DNA from: an uncultured Ignavibacteria bacterium
Lineage (GTDB): Bacteria > Bacteroidota > Ignavibacteria > Kapaibacteriales > Kapaibacteriaceae
Assembly (NCBI GenBank): GCA_903939735.1
Contig: CAJAIA010000015.1
Span: 1 to 58,459 of the forward strand
Length of the DNA: 58,459 nucleotides
Direction of reading: 5' to 3'
Below the pieces are notes generated by a model. That model saw only the letters and a list, made by a program, of their open reading frames with translations. It did no database searches and was not told the DNA's origin. The position numbers were made by a program, and so were the translations under genes. Of the stretch, positions 18,931 to 28,687 are shown piece after piece. How positions within the stretch are numbered: position 1 is the stretch's first letter; each line of letters opens with the position of its first letter.

Positions 18931-19757
18931 TTCGTGTGCTCAAACGGATACCGCGTGTCGTAGCGCTGATCACACTCGTTGTTGTGGCGTTCGGCATGAT
19001 CTTTCCCATGGCGTGGATGATCATAACCTCATTGCGTGCTAACCCAGAGCAGTATGGCTCGTTTGGTGAGCTACTCAGTGGTGCTACGACAATCGACAAC
19101 TATGCTGATGCATGGCAGTCTGACAACTTCTTGCGGTACTTCTGGAATTCGCTTCTTGTCGCGGGTACAGTGACGGCAGCAAATGTCGTCTTTTGTTTGT
19201 GGACTGGATATGCGTTAGCGAGAGGGACATTTCGTGGCCGGGGAGTGATGGTTGCAACGATCATCGGCGTTCTCGTGGTGCCACAGCAAGTGATCATGAT
19301 TCCACTCTACCGACTCATCGCTGAGTTTGGATGGATTAATACCTACTGGGCGCTCATTGTGCCATGGCTTGTTACGCCATTCGGCGTATTCCTCGTCAAA
19401 CAGTACATCGAAGCCATGCCTTCGGAAATTGAGGATGCTGCTCGCATCGATGGAGCAGGGGAATGGTACATCATGTTTCGCGTCGTGATGCCCTTGGCAC
19501 GACCAGTGCTGACGGTTCTGGCGATTTATGTGTTTCTCTCGCAATGGAACGCCTTCCTCTTTCCGTTTCTCTTCACGAACGATGAAGCGCACCGAACACT
19601 CCCGGTCGGACTTGCATTCTATCTCGGTAAGCAATCGATTGACTGGGGTCACCTGATGGCTGGTGCGAGTATTGCAGCGTTGCCCATTCTTGGACTCTTC
19701 ATTGTGTTCCAACGGCGCATCATCGAGGGCCTCACCGCTGGGGCGTTGAAAGAGTAA
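18927..19757 (+). CDS. sugar ABC transporter permease, MalG type, without visible partners
   Basis: Encodes 276 residues; the ATG at 18927 is chosen for the ATGA overlap with nadD. Six hydrophobic helices are apparent, with the family's FPMAWMIITSLR start. The EAA loop EIEDAARIDGAGEWYIMFRV contacts the ATPase. MalG-type permeases pair with a MalF-type permease, an MsmX/UgpC-type ATPase and a binding protein, yet none of these is in the window. The substrate is unknown. In some genomes such systems are split across loci, which is the simplest explanation. Confidence 0.9.
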   Translation: MIRVLKRIPRVVALITLVVVAFGMIFPMAWMIITSLRANPEQYGSFGELLSGATTIDNYADAWQSDNFLRYFWNSLLVAGTVTAANVVFCLWTGYALARGTFRGRGVMVATIIGVLVVPQQVIMIPLYRLIAEFGWINTYWALIVPWLVTPFGVFLVKQYIEAMPSEIEDAARIDGAGEWYIMFRVVMPLARPVLTVLAIYVFLSQWNAFLFPFLFTNDEAHRTLPVGLAFYLGKQSIDWGHLMAGASIAALPILGLFIVFQRRIIEGLTAGALKE

Positions 19758-19781
19758 TCAATTCTATCAAGGACAACTACA

Positions 19782-20135
19782 TTGGAACGTGAAGACATCC
19801 AGCTCCTGGCCAGTCTGCTTTCAGCCGAACTCGAGCGGCAGCATAAAGCTGAACTCGCGCCGAAGTGGCAGCATGGAACAATCGTGTTCAAGCCCGGCGA
19901 CCCGTCGCTCAAACAGCACGAGCTAACGATGGAGCGATTTATGCACAAGGTCGTGCTTATGCGTGACAGTTTGCGCGTGCTCGAGCAGCAGATTAATGCC
20001 AACAAGAATCTTGAGCTTGGTGAGAAGATCAAGCTTCAGGGGTACATCACTAAAATCTATGGCTCAATGACGTCGTTCAACTTCATGTTCGCTGAAGATG
20101 AAGATGCATTCGTCGGGAGCACTTCCGAGAAATAA
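19782..20135 (+). CDS. small protein of unknown function (TTG start)
   Basis: Encodes 117 residues. I do not recognise the family. The protein is soluble, charged and mostly helical by composition, with a middle segment (FMHKVVLMRDSLRVLEQQIN) suited to a helical hairpin or coiled coil and an acidic tail. The start is the TTG at 19782, supported by an AAGGA about nine bases before it; a later in-frame ATG would remove much of the protein. It follows the permease by 24 bases and may be in the same transcript. The hairpin at 20140-20162 lies directly after the stop. Confidence 0.72.
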   Translation: MEREDIQLLASLLSAELERQHKAELAPKWQHGTIVFKPGDPSLKQHELTMERFMHKVVLMRDSLRVLEQQINANKNLELGEKIKLQGYITKIYGSMTSFNFMFAEDEDAFVGSTSEK

Positions 20136-20139
20136 AAAA

Positions 20140-20162
20140 CGCCTGGTTCAATGAACCAGGCG
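20140..20162 (-). terminator. rho-independent terminator of the tRNA unit (possibly bidirectional)
   Basis: A perfect 10-base stem CGCCTGGTTC / GAACCAGGCG with a 3-base loop, extendable by one A-T pair. On the minus strand it is followed by TTTTTTATTT and lies 15 bases after tRNA-Asp. It also sits just after the stop at 20135 on the plus strand, but that side lacks a T run. Confidence 0.88.
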
Positions 20163-20177
20163 TCTCCCTACGGGATG

Positions 20178-20251
20178 CGGGACCGACGGGGCTCGAACCC
20201 GCGACCTCCGCCTTGACAGGGCGGCGCTCTAACCAGCTGAGCTACGATCCC
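20178..20251 (-). tRNA. tRNA-Asp (anticodon GTC)
   Basis: A 74-base cloverleaf. The acceptor arms GGGATCG / CGGTCCC pair with one G-U. The D-loop stretch TAGCTCAGCTGGTTAGAGC, an anticodon stem CCGCC/GGCGG with loop CTGTCAA (anticodon GTC), and the T arm with GGTTCGAGCC are present. The discriminator is G and CCA is not fully encoded. Confidence 0.96.
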
Positions 20252-20267
20252 GTGAAACCGTTATGTG

Positions 20268-20340
20268 TGGACCCAAGCGGGATCGAACCGCTGACCTCTT
20301 CAATGCCATTGAAGCGCTCTCCCAGCTGAGCTATGGGCCC
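20268..20340 (-). tRNA. tRNA-Ala (anticodon GGC)
   Basis: A 73-base cloverleaf. The acceptor arms GGGCCCA / TGGGTCC pair with one G-U. The anticodon stem CTTCA/TGAAG has loop ATGGCAT (anticodon GGC), and the T arm contains GGTTCGATCC. It lies 16 bases upstream of tRNA-Asp in the same orientation and should share its transcript. Confidence 0.96.
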
Positions 20341-20359
20341 GTTCACGAAAAACGGAGCA

Positions 20360-20389
20360 CGAATATAGCAGATTCAACGAATCCGACAA
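20360..20389 (-). promoter_or_regulatory. candidate promoter of the tRNA-Ala/tRNA-Asp unit
   Basis: On the minus strand TTG (20387-20389) is followed after 19 bases by TATATTCG (20360-20367). This is close to the Bacteroidetes -33 TTG / -7 TAnnTTTG arrangement and sits 20 bases before the tRNA-Ala 5' end. Confidence 0.55.
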
Positions 20390-20441
20390 AATGCATCGTA
20401 GTTTTACGGACACGTCTGCACAACATTTGATGGGGAAACTT

Positions 20442-23400
20442 ATGAACCGTCTGCTCGCCATCGTTGCAATCCTGATCCTTTCGACAGGTATTGCGTTTTC
20501 CCAAATCTCAGTTACGGCTTCCGCAGGGTTCGGTCCCTTCGCAGAAGGGCAGCAGATACAGAATACGTTTTCCGTCGCAGTTACGGTTTCACGTACTGTG
20601 ATCGATAGTGTCACATTCCAGATCACAAGTGTTTCCGGAACGACCACACAGACATGGGCAACGCAGAGAGGGTCGCGAACGCAGTTCACGGTGAACATGG
20701 GAACACTTCCTTGGCAACCAGAACCACAACTCATTGTCACTGCATACATGCGGCCGACTGATGCGGGTTCGCCGTATACCACAACGCGGACTAACCCGAT
20801 CACAATCTCCGCACCGCAGATCACATATACGGCATCGAATAACTTCGCGCCTGTTCGCTTAGGCTACCCGCATTCTGCGACGTATGGTGTATCGCAGCTT
20901 CCAGCCAATACAACACAGGCAACTATTTCGCTGGTTGATCCATCGGGGAAGGTTGTTGCGACGAACACTGTGCAAGGGACAAACCTCACGCAGGCCACAC
21001 TTGCATACTCGACGCAGAAGTATCCAGGTGCGCTACGGCTGCAGGCATCGATGCGATATACCCTTGAGCCGCCAGGGGGCTATACAGCACCACAAAAGAT
21101 TGTACCTGATTCGATTCCAGCACCAGTCGTAACAGCAAGCGCTGGTTTCGGACCATTCAACAGCTCTGCAGATAACATCAACACGTTTGTGGTTCAAGGA
21201 CTGGGTCCGGGATGTCTCAGCTTGGAATGGTCGCTGCAGTACATCACTCCGTTCGGCGAGTTTCGTGCACCAGTGACGGTGACACGCACGTACAACACGG
21301 CGCAGGACAGCATGCACTTCGTTTACAACATGCGCGATGTTTCTCCGGGCACGAGTCTTGTCGTGACAGCGATCTACGGCACGTTCGCTGAGCAAAGTGC
21401 TACGTTGTCGTATCCATTCACGATTGTGACCTCGCAGACAACGCCATCATATCGTTTCAACGATTCGTTGCCGTTGATCTTTGGCGTAAACCGCCTCGAT
21501 ACGGTTGTGCTCGATAGTCTTCCAGCTCGTATCACAACACTGACAATGCTCCTCACAACCGCATCTGGGGCACAGCTTGCTCAGGCGCAGTACAACACCG
21601 TCACACCGACATATGTGCGATCGGGTAAGCTGACATTCAATGGGAAGGACCTTCCGGTCGGAACGTATTTCATTCGTTCTTCATACCAGAACGATGACAA
21701 TGACGACCCAGTTGAGTTTGATTATGAGTTCGATGTTCGCGACACGAGCAAGTTCTTTCTTGCCGCTGATACATGGGGTCCGTTCACACAAGGGGATTCG
21801 GCGACAATCACACTTGCCGTTACAGATGTGCGGCCTGTCCAGGGAGCGAAGCCAGATCGTGTTCTTGGCCGATTTGCACTGATAGACAGTCTCAATCCAA
21901 CGCAACCGCTTGCTCGTTCAGTGCCAATTGATCTCTCGGGTGTTGTGTCTCGCGACTCCATTCTGTACTGGCCGGATTCGAGTTATGTCCTCGGTGAGGC
22001 AACCTATACACGTGCGCAGATTCAGACAGTGAGTCTGCCACTCTCGACTGTAGCAACGTTTGAACGTCTCATCGTTCGCGGAGCAGATACGACAACGGAT
22101 AATCAGGTGACGCATACGGTTGTGGTTGTTCCTGAGCCCGGCGTTCTATCGTCGGTTCCGCGCATGGATACAACGTTCACCGTAACGCGATCGGCGAATC
22201 TCACATTTACGCTTTCTGATATCACGCCAAGCGCGACGGCGGTGCGTTTCGCTGTGTATGGAATGAAGGATCTTACACCTGTCGCGCAGCAGGAGTTTGG
22301 CATCGCCCCAGGTGAGAATTCCGTGTCGTGGTTCACGAACCCGGGTGCTCTGCCAGTCAATGCGAAAGTGATTGTGAATGCAATCACGCCGGTTACAGGT
22401 AGCAACGGAGCAGTGATCGTACGACTCCTGAATACGGTCCCTGATACTCTGTCGATGCAATCATCAATGCCAATCGACACACTTCGTCTTGGGTGGAATA
22501 CCGACCCGACATCAAAGCTGATCACAGGTGTTGCGCCATACACGACGACGCTTACGTTCTCCCGTATTCCGGCTCAGACGAATGCGATTGTGATTGTATC
22601 GCGCAACGATCGCGGTAATGTTATCGATTCGATTCGTGTTGCTGTGCCATATCGCACTGCATATGATGCGACACTGACGGTCGCAACACCGTTCACGTTC
22701 CGGGCATTCAACACAGCACAGCTTTCGGTGATGTATTTGTCAGATGGCGGACCACAAGGTGGTGTGCGCTATCAGCGTAACATCGTGTCTATTCCGCCGG
22801 TTCTCTCTGCTGCTGTGCGTAAGGTCAATACCCAAACAGTTCCCATCTCGACCGACCCAACTCCGATTCGTCAAGGATCGAATGACGTGGTTGATCTCTC
22901 GATGGGCTGGTCACCGAGTGCGTCAAATGCCGGTTACGTTAGTTCACTCGCCATTGACTCGGTGCTCCTACAGATTCTGGACTGCTCTGGCAGTGTCGTC
23001 GATCAACATACCGTTCGTCCAACGGCAGGGAATGCGGCTACAGGTGTCATCGCAGACACGATGTATACGGTAACAAAGCTTCCACTCTCGACATCACAAA
23101 TCCAGTATCGGATTTACTCGCAGGCAATGACGTTGCCCATCGACGGTGTCGCGGCAACAGCAAGTCTTAATCTCGTTTCGGATCCAATCCTCTCGATACC
23201 TCTTGGTTTCTCGTATCCATCATATCGTGTGACAGACACAAATGCAGTAACGCTGTCACAGGTGATGTACCTGACGAATGTCAACGGTCTCTATGAGATT
23301 GATTCTGTGTCCTTCGTAGACCGTTTCGGTCGCCGTGCACAAACCTTCGCATCGCAGCGTCCACGCCAGGATACAATCTGGTTCCCTGGGTTTGATTTCA

Positions 23401-26400
23401 ATCAACTCGATCCGGACAATGCTCCATACACCATCACAGGTATCTTGCGCATACAGACATGTGAACAATTCGCGCCAATTCTCGATACGCTTGGTGTTGT
23501 TGCCGTACCGCGCGTGCTGGCCGATCCAGCGCGTTCGAACTGGGTTTACTCGTCAAAGGGATGGGGTCCATTCCAGCAGGGACGAGCGCCAACAACATTG
23601 TTCGTAGCGAACTTCGATCCGTCTGCGTTCATTACCACACGATCGTCTGTAGGTGATTCGCTCGAGGTAACTATCGTCGGTATGAGCCCAATCTTTGGGG
23701 TGTTTACTGATACAACGACAACGAAGACGAAGTACATCTACCCAGCAAATCAGGCACTATCAAGTCAGGCTCGCACACGTGCGTCGATTAACCTAACGCC
23801 GTTCGATACCGTATCGTCAATTGCTCTGCATGTTCGCTGGATTCGCAAGGAAACAAATGGGGCCTCGGTTGCTCTCGACAACTACTACAAGTTCCCAGTT
23901 GCAATGCTCGAGTTCCCCGATCAGACGGTTTATGCGAACACAACAGGCTATGAGCAATCAGTTCTCGCAGGGTCGGCTGGTCCAGCCGTCATGCAAGACA
24001 ACTATGACTTCACACTTCTCCCTGAATCTTCGTCAATCGATTCGCTGAAGTTCACGTTCACAAGCTCTTCAGGGTATCTGCTTGATGCTGTCAACATCGC
24101 TCCAACATCACGCAATACGGTAGACACGACATCCGTGTTCAAGATGCTTCGCGATGTAGCGCAGTATCCATGGCCATACATTGCTCGTAACCGCACGTCT
24201 GTTGCGATTGAGTTCGGATATCAGTTCACGGGCGCAGTGAAGCCGACAAAGTATCAAAGCACCGGCATCTCAATTCTACCGCGTGCTGATTGGTTGAATG
24301 GTACCACGGTTACTCTTGATGGAACAGCAACATCGACATCAGTTCCAATCAAGGCGAGTATCCCGATGCCTACATCGAGCTTTGCAGCAACAGCACCGCT
24401 GTTCGGTACGGTCCAGTACGGCATTAGCAGTAGTGCCTCAGGTGCGTCAACAGCCATTAGCGTCCAGTCGTCGTACAATCCTACCACGAAGCAGTTCACA
24501 ATGCGTGGGAGCGATCCAGGAAGTCAGTTCTGGACTCCAAGTGTGAATCTGTTTGGTGGAGCGAATATCAGCTCGTCAAATGTTGCGTCCGACGGACAGA
24601 CGAAGGGTGAGTTTACTGCGTTGTACCGGTTTGAGGAATCGTCACTTGGTGATGACTCTGACAGTACTGTTGCGAATCGCGAACTGCGAATTCGTTCGCT
24701 GTTTACGTCGAACTTCTCTGCCAATAGTGGAATGGCTACGTTTATTGAGGAAATGGGCAAGGTCATTAGTGACCTGATGGGCGAGGAGTCGGAGGTTGAG
24801 TCAGGCGGTACTGTTGAAGTCAAACCACTGTTTGTTGTAGGCGGCTCGATCCAACAAGTGTCGACCATTAACATCGGAACTGAAGAGTCGGGAACACTCG
24901 TCCACCTTGAGGAAGATGGTCCGCCAACACAGAACACTGAACAGAATGCATTCCCGACAAGTCAGGCAGTTGGTCTAACACTGACAGGTGGTGGTGGCCT
25001 TGAGTTGAGCTTCCTTACTGGGGTGTTTGGTGTCGAGGCAACAGTTACGAACGACTACCTGTTTGCCTCAGGTTCTACGTTCAGTGGAGCAATCAATAAT
25101 CGCCGCTCCTTGCTATTCCCGACAACCCTCAATCCAAGCACGTGGTTCAATCTGGAGATTTCGGTCTTCTGGGGTCTGATCAAGATTGACGTGTTCCGTG
25201 GTTGCTTGTATAAATGGTGGTCGCCACTTGCAATGCCTTCATTCCCTGTCTTTACGGAGTCCTGGGAATCGATCTTTGCAGCACGCCAGAAGAAAACAGG
25301 CGAGCGAACACAGTCTATTCTGCCACTTGCCAATCTTCCCGAAGAAACTCCATACTATCGACCTGCACCTGTCATTGCATCGAGCAGTGACGCTCTGTTG
25401 ACTGTACACCTCGAACAATCAGAGCTTGATCATTCTGGTCGATTGGTCCTGTCGCGACTTGATCGAGCGTCACACTCGCTTCGTAACACCGCGGTGATCG
25501 CAAGTAATCGCAACGCCATGCACGATCCAACAATGACGCTGATCGGCAAGGGCGGTAATGCATTTATTGCCTGGATCCAGAACGAACGCAATGCAGGTAA
25601 GGCGTTCGGTCAGTATTCCTACAGTGATCTTCTGACAACGGAAAATGTAGTTGCTGCATTCTATGATGCCTCCTCAAATACCGTTCAGATGGTGCCTTCG
25701 ATCACCGATGCGTCGATTGATCTGATTGATGGTAAGCCAACGATTGCAGCTGCTCTCGATAGTAGCAATGCAATGATAGCCTGGCCTGCTCTTGCACCAG
25801 ATTCATCGCACTGTGACATCTACGTTCGCCGAATCTTCCGTGTTGGCTCGGAATGGCAGTTTGGTGATGCACGTCTAGTATCGCGCGAACAGGGGGCTGA
25901 CCGCGATGTTGATGTGGAAGCACTTGAAGATGGCACGTTCCTCGTCACGTGGATTAACGATGGCTCTGCAGCGAACCGTACTCACACGGTGTACGCTTCG
26001 ATTGTCTCTGAGCAGGGGGCAACAACTCCCGTAGCATTGACCACTGTTGATGCAGCTTCATCAATCAGCGACATCGAGATGGCCTCGAACGGTCGCGACG
26101 CTGTGCTTCTGTTTGGACGTTCGTTGTCGACCGATTCAGGTGCTTATGCGCGTGAACTCAATGTGTTCACCTACAAGAACGGAACATGGTCGAACGGCGT
26201 ACAGCTGAACCTGGGCAATTCTGCTGGTGTGTATCGACACGTCGAGGCCGATTTGAATGAGGATGGTCGCTTCTTCGCCATGATCAATCTTATTGACCAT
26301 GATCAGCCTGGTGTGGTCAAGCATACGCTGCTCTCGTGTACTGGTTCGATTAATGAACGTCCATCAGCATGGAAGATCCATCGCGATCATCCTGCGTTCT

Positions 26401-26930
26401 TCGATCGGGGTCGATCTGTATGGTCAATGAGCGCATCTATCGGTCCAGATCACGTGTTCTATGTGGCAACGCAGGAGCTTGATTCGGTCCGTCAGAATGT
26501 TCAATCGTATCGTAACGGTCTGCAACTTGGTGCGCGCCGGTTGAATTCTGTGATCCGTGCGATGAAGCTCACACCGAACGGTGAGCTCGTGACAGTGCCA
26601 TTTGGTAATCAGCCGACTTCTGTCAATGAAGGTAATGCTGAGGCTCTTGAAGAAGCCCTGCGCTATCGTCCTGTAATGATGGATGCTGCTCCGAACCCAG
26701 CGCGTCAAGCATGCGTTGTTCCGTTGGCGATCCAACGTCCTACAACAATCGTTGCACGACTCTATGATGCCTACGGACAACTCGTGACTACAATCTTCTC
26801 GGGATCCGTCGACACCGGAATTCAGGGCTTGTCATTCGAGGTCACGGATATTCCTTCGGGTCACTACACCGTGGTTCTAACTGACGAGATTGGCATCGTA
26901 GGTACGGTGCCTGTCGTAGTCGTTCACTAA
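20442..26930 (+). CDS. giant exported repeat protein with C-terminal sorting domain
   Basis: Encodes 2162 residues. The ATG at 20442 is chosen because GGGGA precedes it and it opens a signal peptide (MNRLLAIVAILILSTGIAFS). The first half is built of beta-rich modules of roughly 100-125 residues. The best-conserved ones begin with a GFGPF/WGPF motif at residues 29-33, 235-239, 445-448 and 1041-1044, with degenerate module starts between. The middle (about 1280-1600) is Ser/Thr/Gly-rich. Residues of about 1640-2050 hold short repeats such as GNAFIAWIQNERN and GTFLVTWINDGSA, which look like beta-propeller blades. The final 80 residues (MMDAAPNPARQACVVPLAIQ, then IPSGHYTVVL, ending GTVPVVVVH) form a type IX-like sorting domain. 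No family is recognised for the body; a surface adhesin or matrix role is inference. It converges on the ABC exporter with only two bases between stops. Confidence 0.88.
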   Translation: MNRLLAIVAILILSTGIAFSQISVTASAGFGPFAEGQQIQNTFSVAVTVSRTVIDSVTFQITSVSGTTTQTWATQRGSRTQFTVNMGTLPWQPEPQLIVTAYMRPTDAGSPYTTTRTNPITISAPQITYTASNNFAPVRLGYPHSATYGVSQLPANTTQATISLVDPSGKVVATNTVQGTNLTQATLAYSTQKYPGALRLQASMRYTLEPPGGYTAPQKIVPDSIPAPVVTASAGFGPFNSSADNINTFVVQGLGPGCLSLEWSLQYITPFGEFRAPVTVTRTYNTAQDSMHFVYNMRDVSPGTSLVVTAIYGTFAEQSATLSYPFTIVTSQTTPSYRFNDSLPLIFGVNRLDTVVLDSLPARITTLTMLLTTASGAQLAQAQYNTVTPTYVRSGKLTFNGKDLPVGTYFIRSSYQNDDNDDPVEFDYEFDVRDTSKFFLAADTWGPFTQGDSATITLAVTDVRPVQGAKPDRVLGRFALIDSLNPTQPLARSVPIDLSGVVSRDSILYWPDSSYVLGEATYTRAQIQTVSLPLSTVATFERLIVRGADTTTDNQVTHTVVVVPEPGVLSSVPRMDTTFTVTRSANLTFTLSDITPSATAVRFAVYGMKDLTPVAQQEFGIAPGENSVSWFTNPGALPVNAKVIVNAITPVTGSNGAVIVRLLNTVPDTLSMQSSMPIDTLRLGWNTDPTSKLITGVAPYTTTLTFSRIPAQTNAIVIVSRNDRGNVIDSIRVAVPYRTAYDATLTVATPFTFRAFNTAQLSVMYLSDGGPQGGVRYQRNIVSIPPVLSAAVRKVNTQTVPISTDPTPIRQGSNDVVDLSMGWSPSASNAGYVSSLAIDSVLLQILDCSGSVVDQHTVRPTAGNAATGVIADTMYTVTKLPLSTSQIQYRIYSQAMTLPIDGVAATASLNLVSDPILSIPLGFSYPSYRVTDTNAVTLSQVMYLTNVNGLYEIDSVSFVDRFGRRAQTFASQRPRQDTIWFPGFDFNQLDPDNAPYTITGILRIQTCEQFAPILDTLGVVAVPRVLADPARSNWVYSSKGWGPFQQGRAPTTLFVANFDPSAFITTRSSVGDSLEVTIVGMSPIFGVFTDTTTTKTKYIYPANQALSSQARTRASINLTPFDTVSSIALHVRWIRKETNGASVALDNYYKFPVAMLEFPDQTVYANTTGYEQSVLAGSAGPAVMQDNYDFTLLPESSSIDSLKFTFTSSSGYLLDAVNIAPTSRNTVDTTSVFKMLRDVAQYPWPYIARNRTSVAIEFGYQFTGAVKPTKYQSTGISILPRADWLNGTTVTLDGTATSTSVPIKASIPMPTSSFAATAPLFGTVQYGISSSASGASTAISVQSSYNPTTKQFTMRGSDPGSQFWTPSVNLFGGANISSSNVASDGQTKGEFTALYRFEESSLGDDSDSTVANRELRIRSLFTSNFSANSGMATFIEEMGKVISDLMGEESEVESGGTVEVKPLFVVGGSIQQVSTINIGTEESGTLVHLEEDGPPTQNTEQNAFPTSQAVGLTLTGGGGLELSFLTGVFGVEATVTNDYLFASGSTFSGAINNRRSLLFPTTLNPSTWFNLEISVFWGLIKIDVFRGCLYKWWSPLAMPSFPVFTESWESIFAARQKKTGERTQSILPLANLPEETPYYRPAPVIASSSDALLTVHLEQSELDHSGRLVLSRLDRASHSLRNTAVIASNRNAMHDPTMTLIGKGGNAFIAWIQNERNAGKAFGQYSYSDLLTTENVVAAFYDASSNTVQMVPSITDASIDLIDGKPTIAAALDSSNAMIAWPALAPDSSHCDIYVRRIFRVGSEWQFGDARLVSREQGADRDVDVEALEDGTFLVTWINDGSAANRTHTVYASIVSEQGATTPVALTTVDAASSISDIEMASNGRDAVLLFGRSLSTDSGAYARELNVFTYKNGTWSNGVQLNLGNSAGVYRHVEADLNEDGRFFAMINLIDHDQPGVVKHTLLSCTGSINERPSAWKIHRDHPAFFDRGRSVWSMSASIGPDHVFYVATQELDSVRQNVQSYRNGLQLGARRLNSVIRAMKLTPNGELVTVPFGNQPTSVNEGNAEALEEALRYRPVMMDAAPNPARQACVVPLAIQRPTTIVARLYDAYGQLVTTIFSGSVDTGIQGLSFEVTDIPSGHYTVVLTDEIGIVGTVPVVVVH

Positions 26931-26932
26931 CG

Positions 26933-28678
26933 TTAGTCTGCCGACGTAGCAAGAAACTGCAAGTCACACCAGTGCCGGTATCGTTGAGACGTTTGGAGCA
27001 ACTCATCATGTGCTCCAATGTTCTCAATGGTACCGGCATTGAAGACTGCGATCCGATCACACTCACGTACGGTGCTTAACCGGTGCGCAATAATGATCGT
27101 TGTGCGTTGTGCCATGAGTTCTTCAAGGGCCGCCTTGATGAGATGTTCACTTTCGGCATCGAGTGAACTGGTGGCTTCGTCGAGGATAAGAATTGGCGGG
27201 TTCTTCAGCAGCGCACGTGCGATTGCAATGCGTTGACGCTGACCACCACTGAGCTTAACGCCACGCTCGCCAACAATCGTAGCGAGTCCGTCTGGGAAGC
27301 GATCAATAAACTCAGTTGCCTGAGCCCGACGTGCACTTTCTACAATCATCTCCATCGTTGCGTTGTTGTTACCGTATCGGATGTTATCCTCGATCGTTCC
27401 TCCGATCAATACGATGTCCTGAGGAACAACCCCAATACTTGAGCGGATATCTCTAAGTGTCAAAGCCGACGTAGGTAGGCCGTCATATCGAATGGTGCCT
27501 TCTGTCGGTTCATAGAGCCGCTGAATAAGTGCTGCAGTTGTTGACTTACCAGCGCCACTCATACCCACGAATGCGATACGCTCACCGGCCGTTATCGCGA
27601 GATTGAGGTCGTGCACAACGTTCACAGTCGGTCGTTCTGGATACGCAAATGCAACGTTGCGAAGCTCCACGGAATGTGCGCGCATTCCGGTATCAGCACC
27701 AAGATCTTCAGGCGATTGCAACATGATCTCGTGAAACCGCGTCGTTGCGCCCAACGACTTCTGCAGCGAACCGAAGAGCTCAGCAAACGAGCCTAATGCA
27801 CCAGCGACAAACATCGCATACATAAGGAACGACAAGAGCTGTCCCATCGTGATCGAACCCGATGCAACGAGTCCAGCTCCATACAGAATGACAGCCGCTA
27901 TGCCGCCAAAGATCACAAAGATGATGAAGGTCACGAAAGCTGCACGAAGTCGGGCACCCCTTACTGCAAGTGCGACGTTCTCGTTGATAGCTTCGGTATA
28001 GCGACGAATCTCCTGTTCCTCTTGCACGAAGGACTTCACCGAAGCAATGCTCTGAAGAACTTCATCAACAATCGTTGCGGAGCGTGCAAGTGCATCCTGT
28101 GTTTTCACACTCAACGCGCGAATTGCACGACCGAGAAACACAGCCGCGCCGACAATGATCGGGATCCCCATGAGAATCGGAAGAGTGAGCTCAAGACTCG
28201 TTGTAACGATCAGAATGATGGAGCCAACAAGGAGGATCGACTGCCGCAAGAGCTGAAGGAGCGAAAAGGAGAAGGTTTCCTGCACCTGTGTCATGTCGCT
28301 TGAAATACGCGAGGAGAGCTCGCCCACGCGCCGCGCGAGTACAGTTGAGAGGGGCTGCGTGATAATCGCACGAAACAGATCTGTTCGGATATGCCCCATG
28401 ACGCGCTCCGTTGTGCGCGCCAGTGTTACCGATACGATGTAGCCCACAATGGCCTGTGTGATCAGCAACCCGAGAAACAGACCGCCGGTAGAGATCACGC
28501 GATCAACAGAGTTTGACGTAATGATCCCGTCAATGATCGTTCCCGTTAGACGGGGGAATGCGAGCGATATCGCTGTGCTTGGCAACATGAATCCGACGGC
28601 TGCTAGGACACGTCCAGCGTACGGACGGTAGTAGCGAAGCAGGAATGTCAATGGACGCGACGGGATGGGTGTGCTCAT
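26933..28678 (-). CDS. ABC exporter, fused membrane and ATPase domains (MsbA-like)
   Basis: Encodes 581 residues: six-helix exporter domain at about 1-320, ATPase at about 335-575. The ATPase shows Walker A GMSGAGKST, the signature LSGGQRQRIAIARALL, Walker B ILILDEATSSLD and the H-loop IIIAHRLST. This architecture is used by homodimeric or heterodimeric exporters of lipids, peptides or drugs; MsbA-type lipid flipping is plausible but not provable here. It is the third gene after the S8 protease and an SDR, starting 9 bases after the SDR stop. No terminator is visible between its stop and that of the convergent giant gene. Confidence 0.93.
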   Translation of the reverse strand: MSTPIPSRPLTFLLRYYRPYAGRVLAAVGFMLPSTAISLAFPRLTGTIIDGIITSNSVDRVISTGGLFLGLLITQAIVGYIVSVTLARTTERVMGHIRTDLFRAIITQPLSTVLARRVGELSSRISSDMTQVQETFSFSLLQLLRQSILLVGSIILIVTTSLELTLPILMGIPIIVGAAVFLGRAIRALSVKTQDALARSATIVDEVLQSIASVKSFVQEEQEIRRYTEAINENVALAVRGARLRAAFVTFIIFVIFGGIAAVILYGAGLVASGSITMGQLLSFLMYAMFVAGALGSFAELFGSLQKSLGATTRFHEIMLQSPEDLGADTGMRAHSVELRNVAFAYPERPTVNVVHDLNLAITAGERIAFVGMSGAGKSTTAALIQRLYEPTEGTIRYDGLPTSALTLRDIRSSIGVVPQDIVLIGGTIEDNIRYGNNNATMEMIVESARRAQATEFIDRFPDGLATIVGERGVKLSGGQRQRIAIARALLKNPPILILDEATSSLDAESEHLIKAALEELMAQRTTIIIAHRLSTVRECDRIAVFNAGTIENIGAHDELLQTSQRYRHWCDLQFLATSAD

Positions 28679-28687
28679 AGCGAGTAT

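Noticed and set aside
20442-26930. Repeat array or recent tandem duplication at DNA level in the giant gene
   Set aside because: Modules share only short protein motifs; DNA copies have diverged, so there is no nucleotide tandem repeat.
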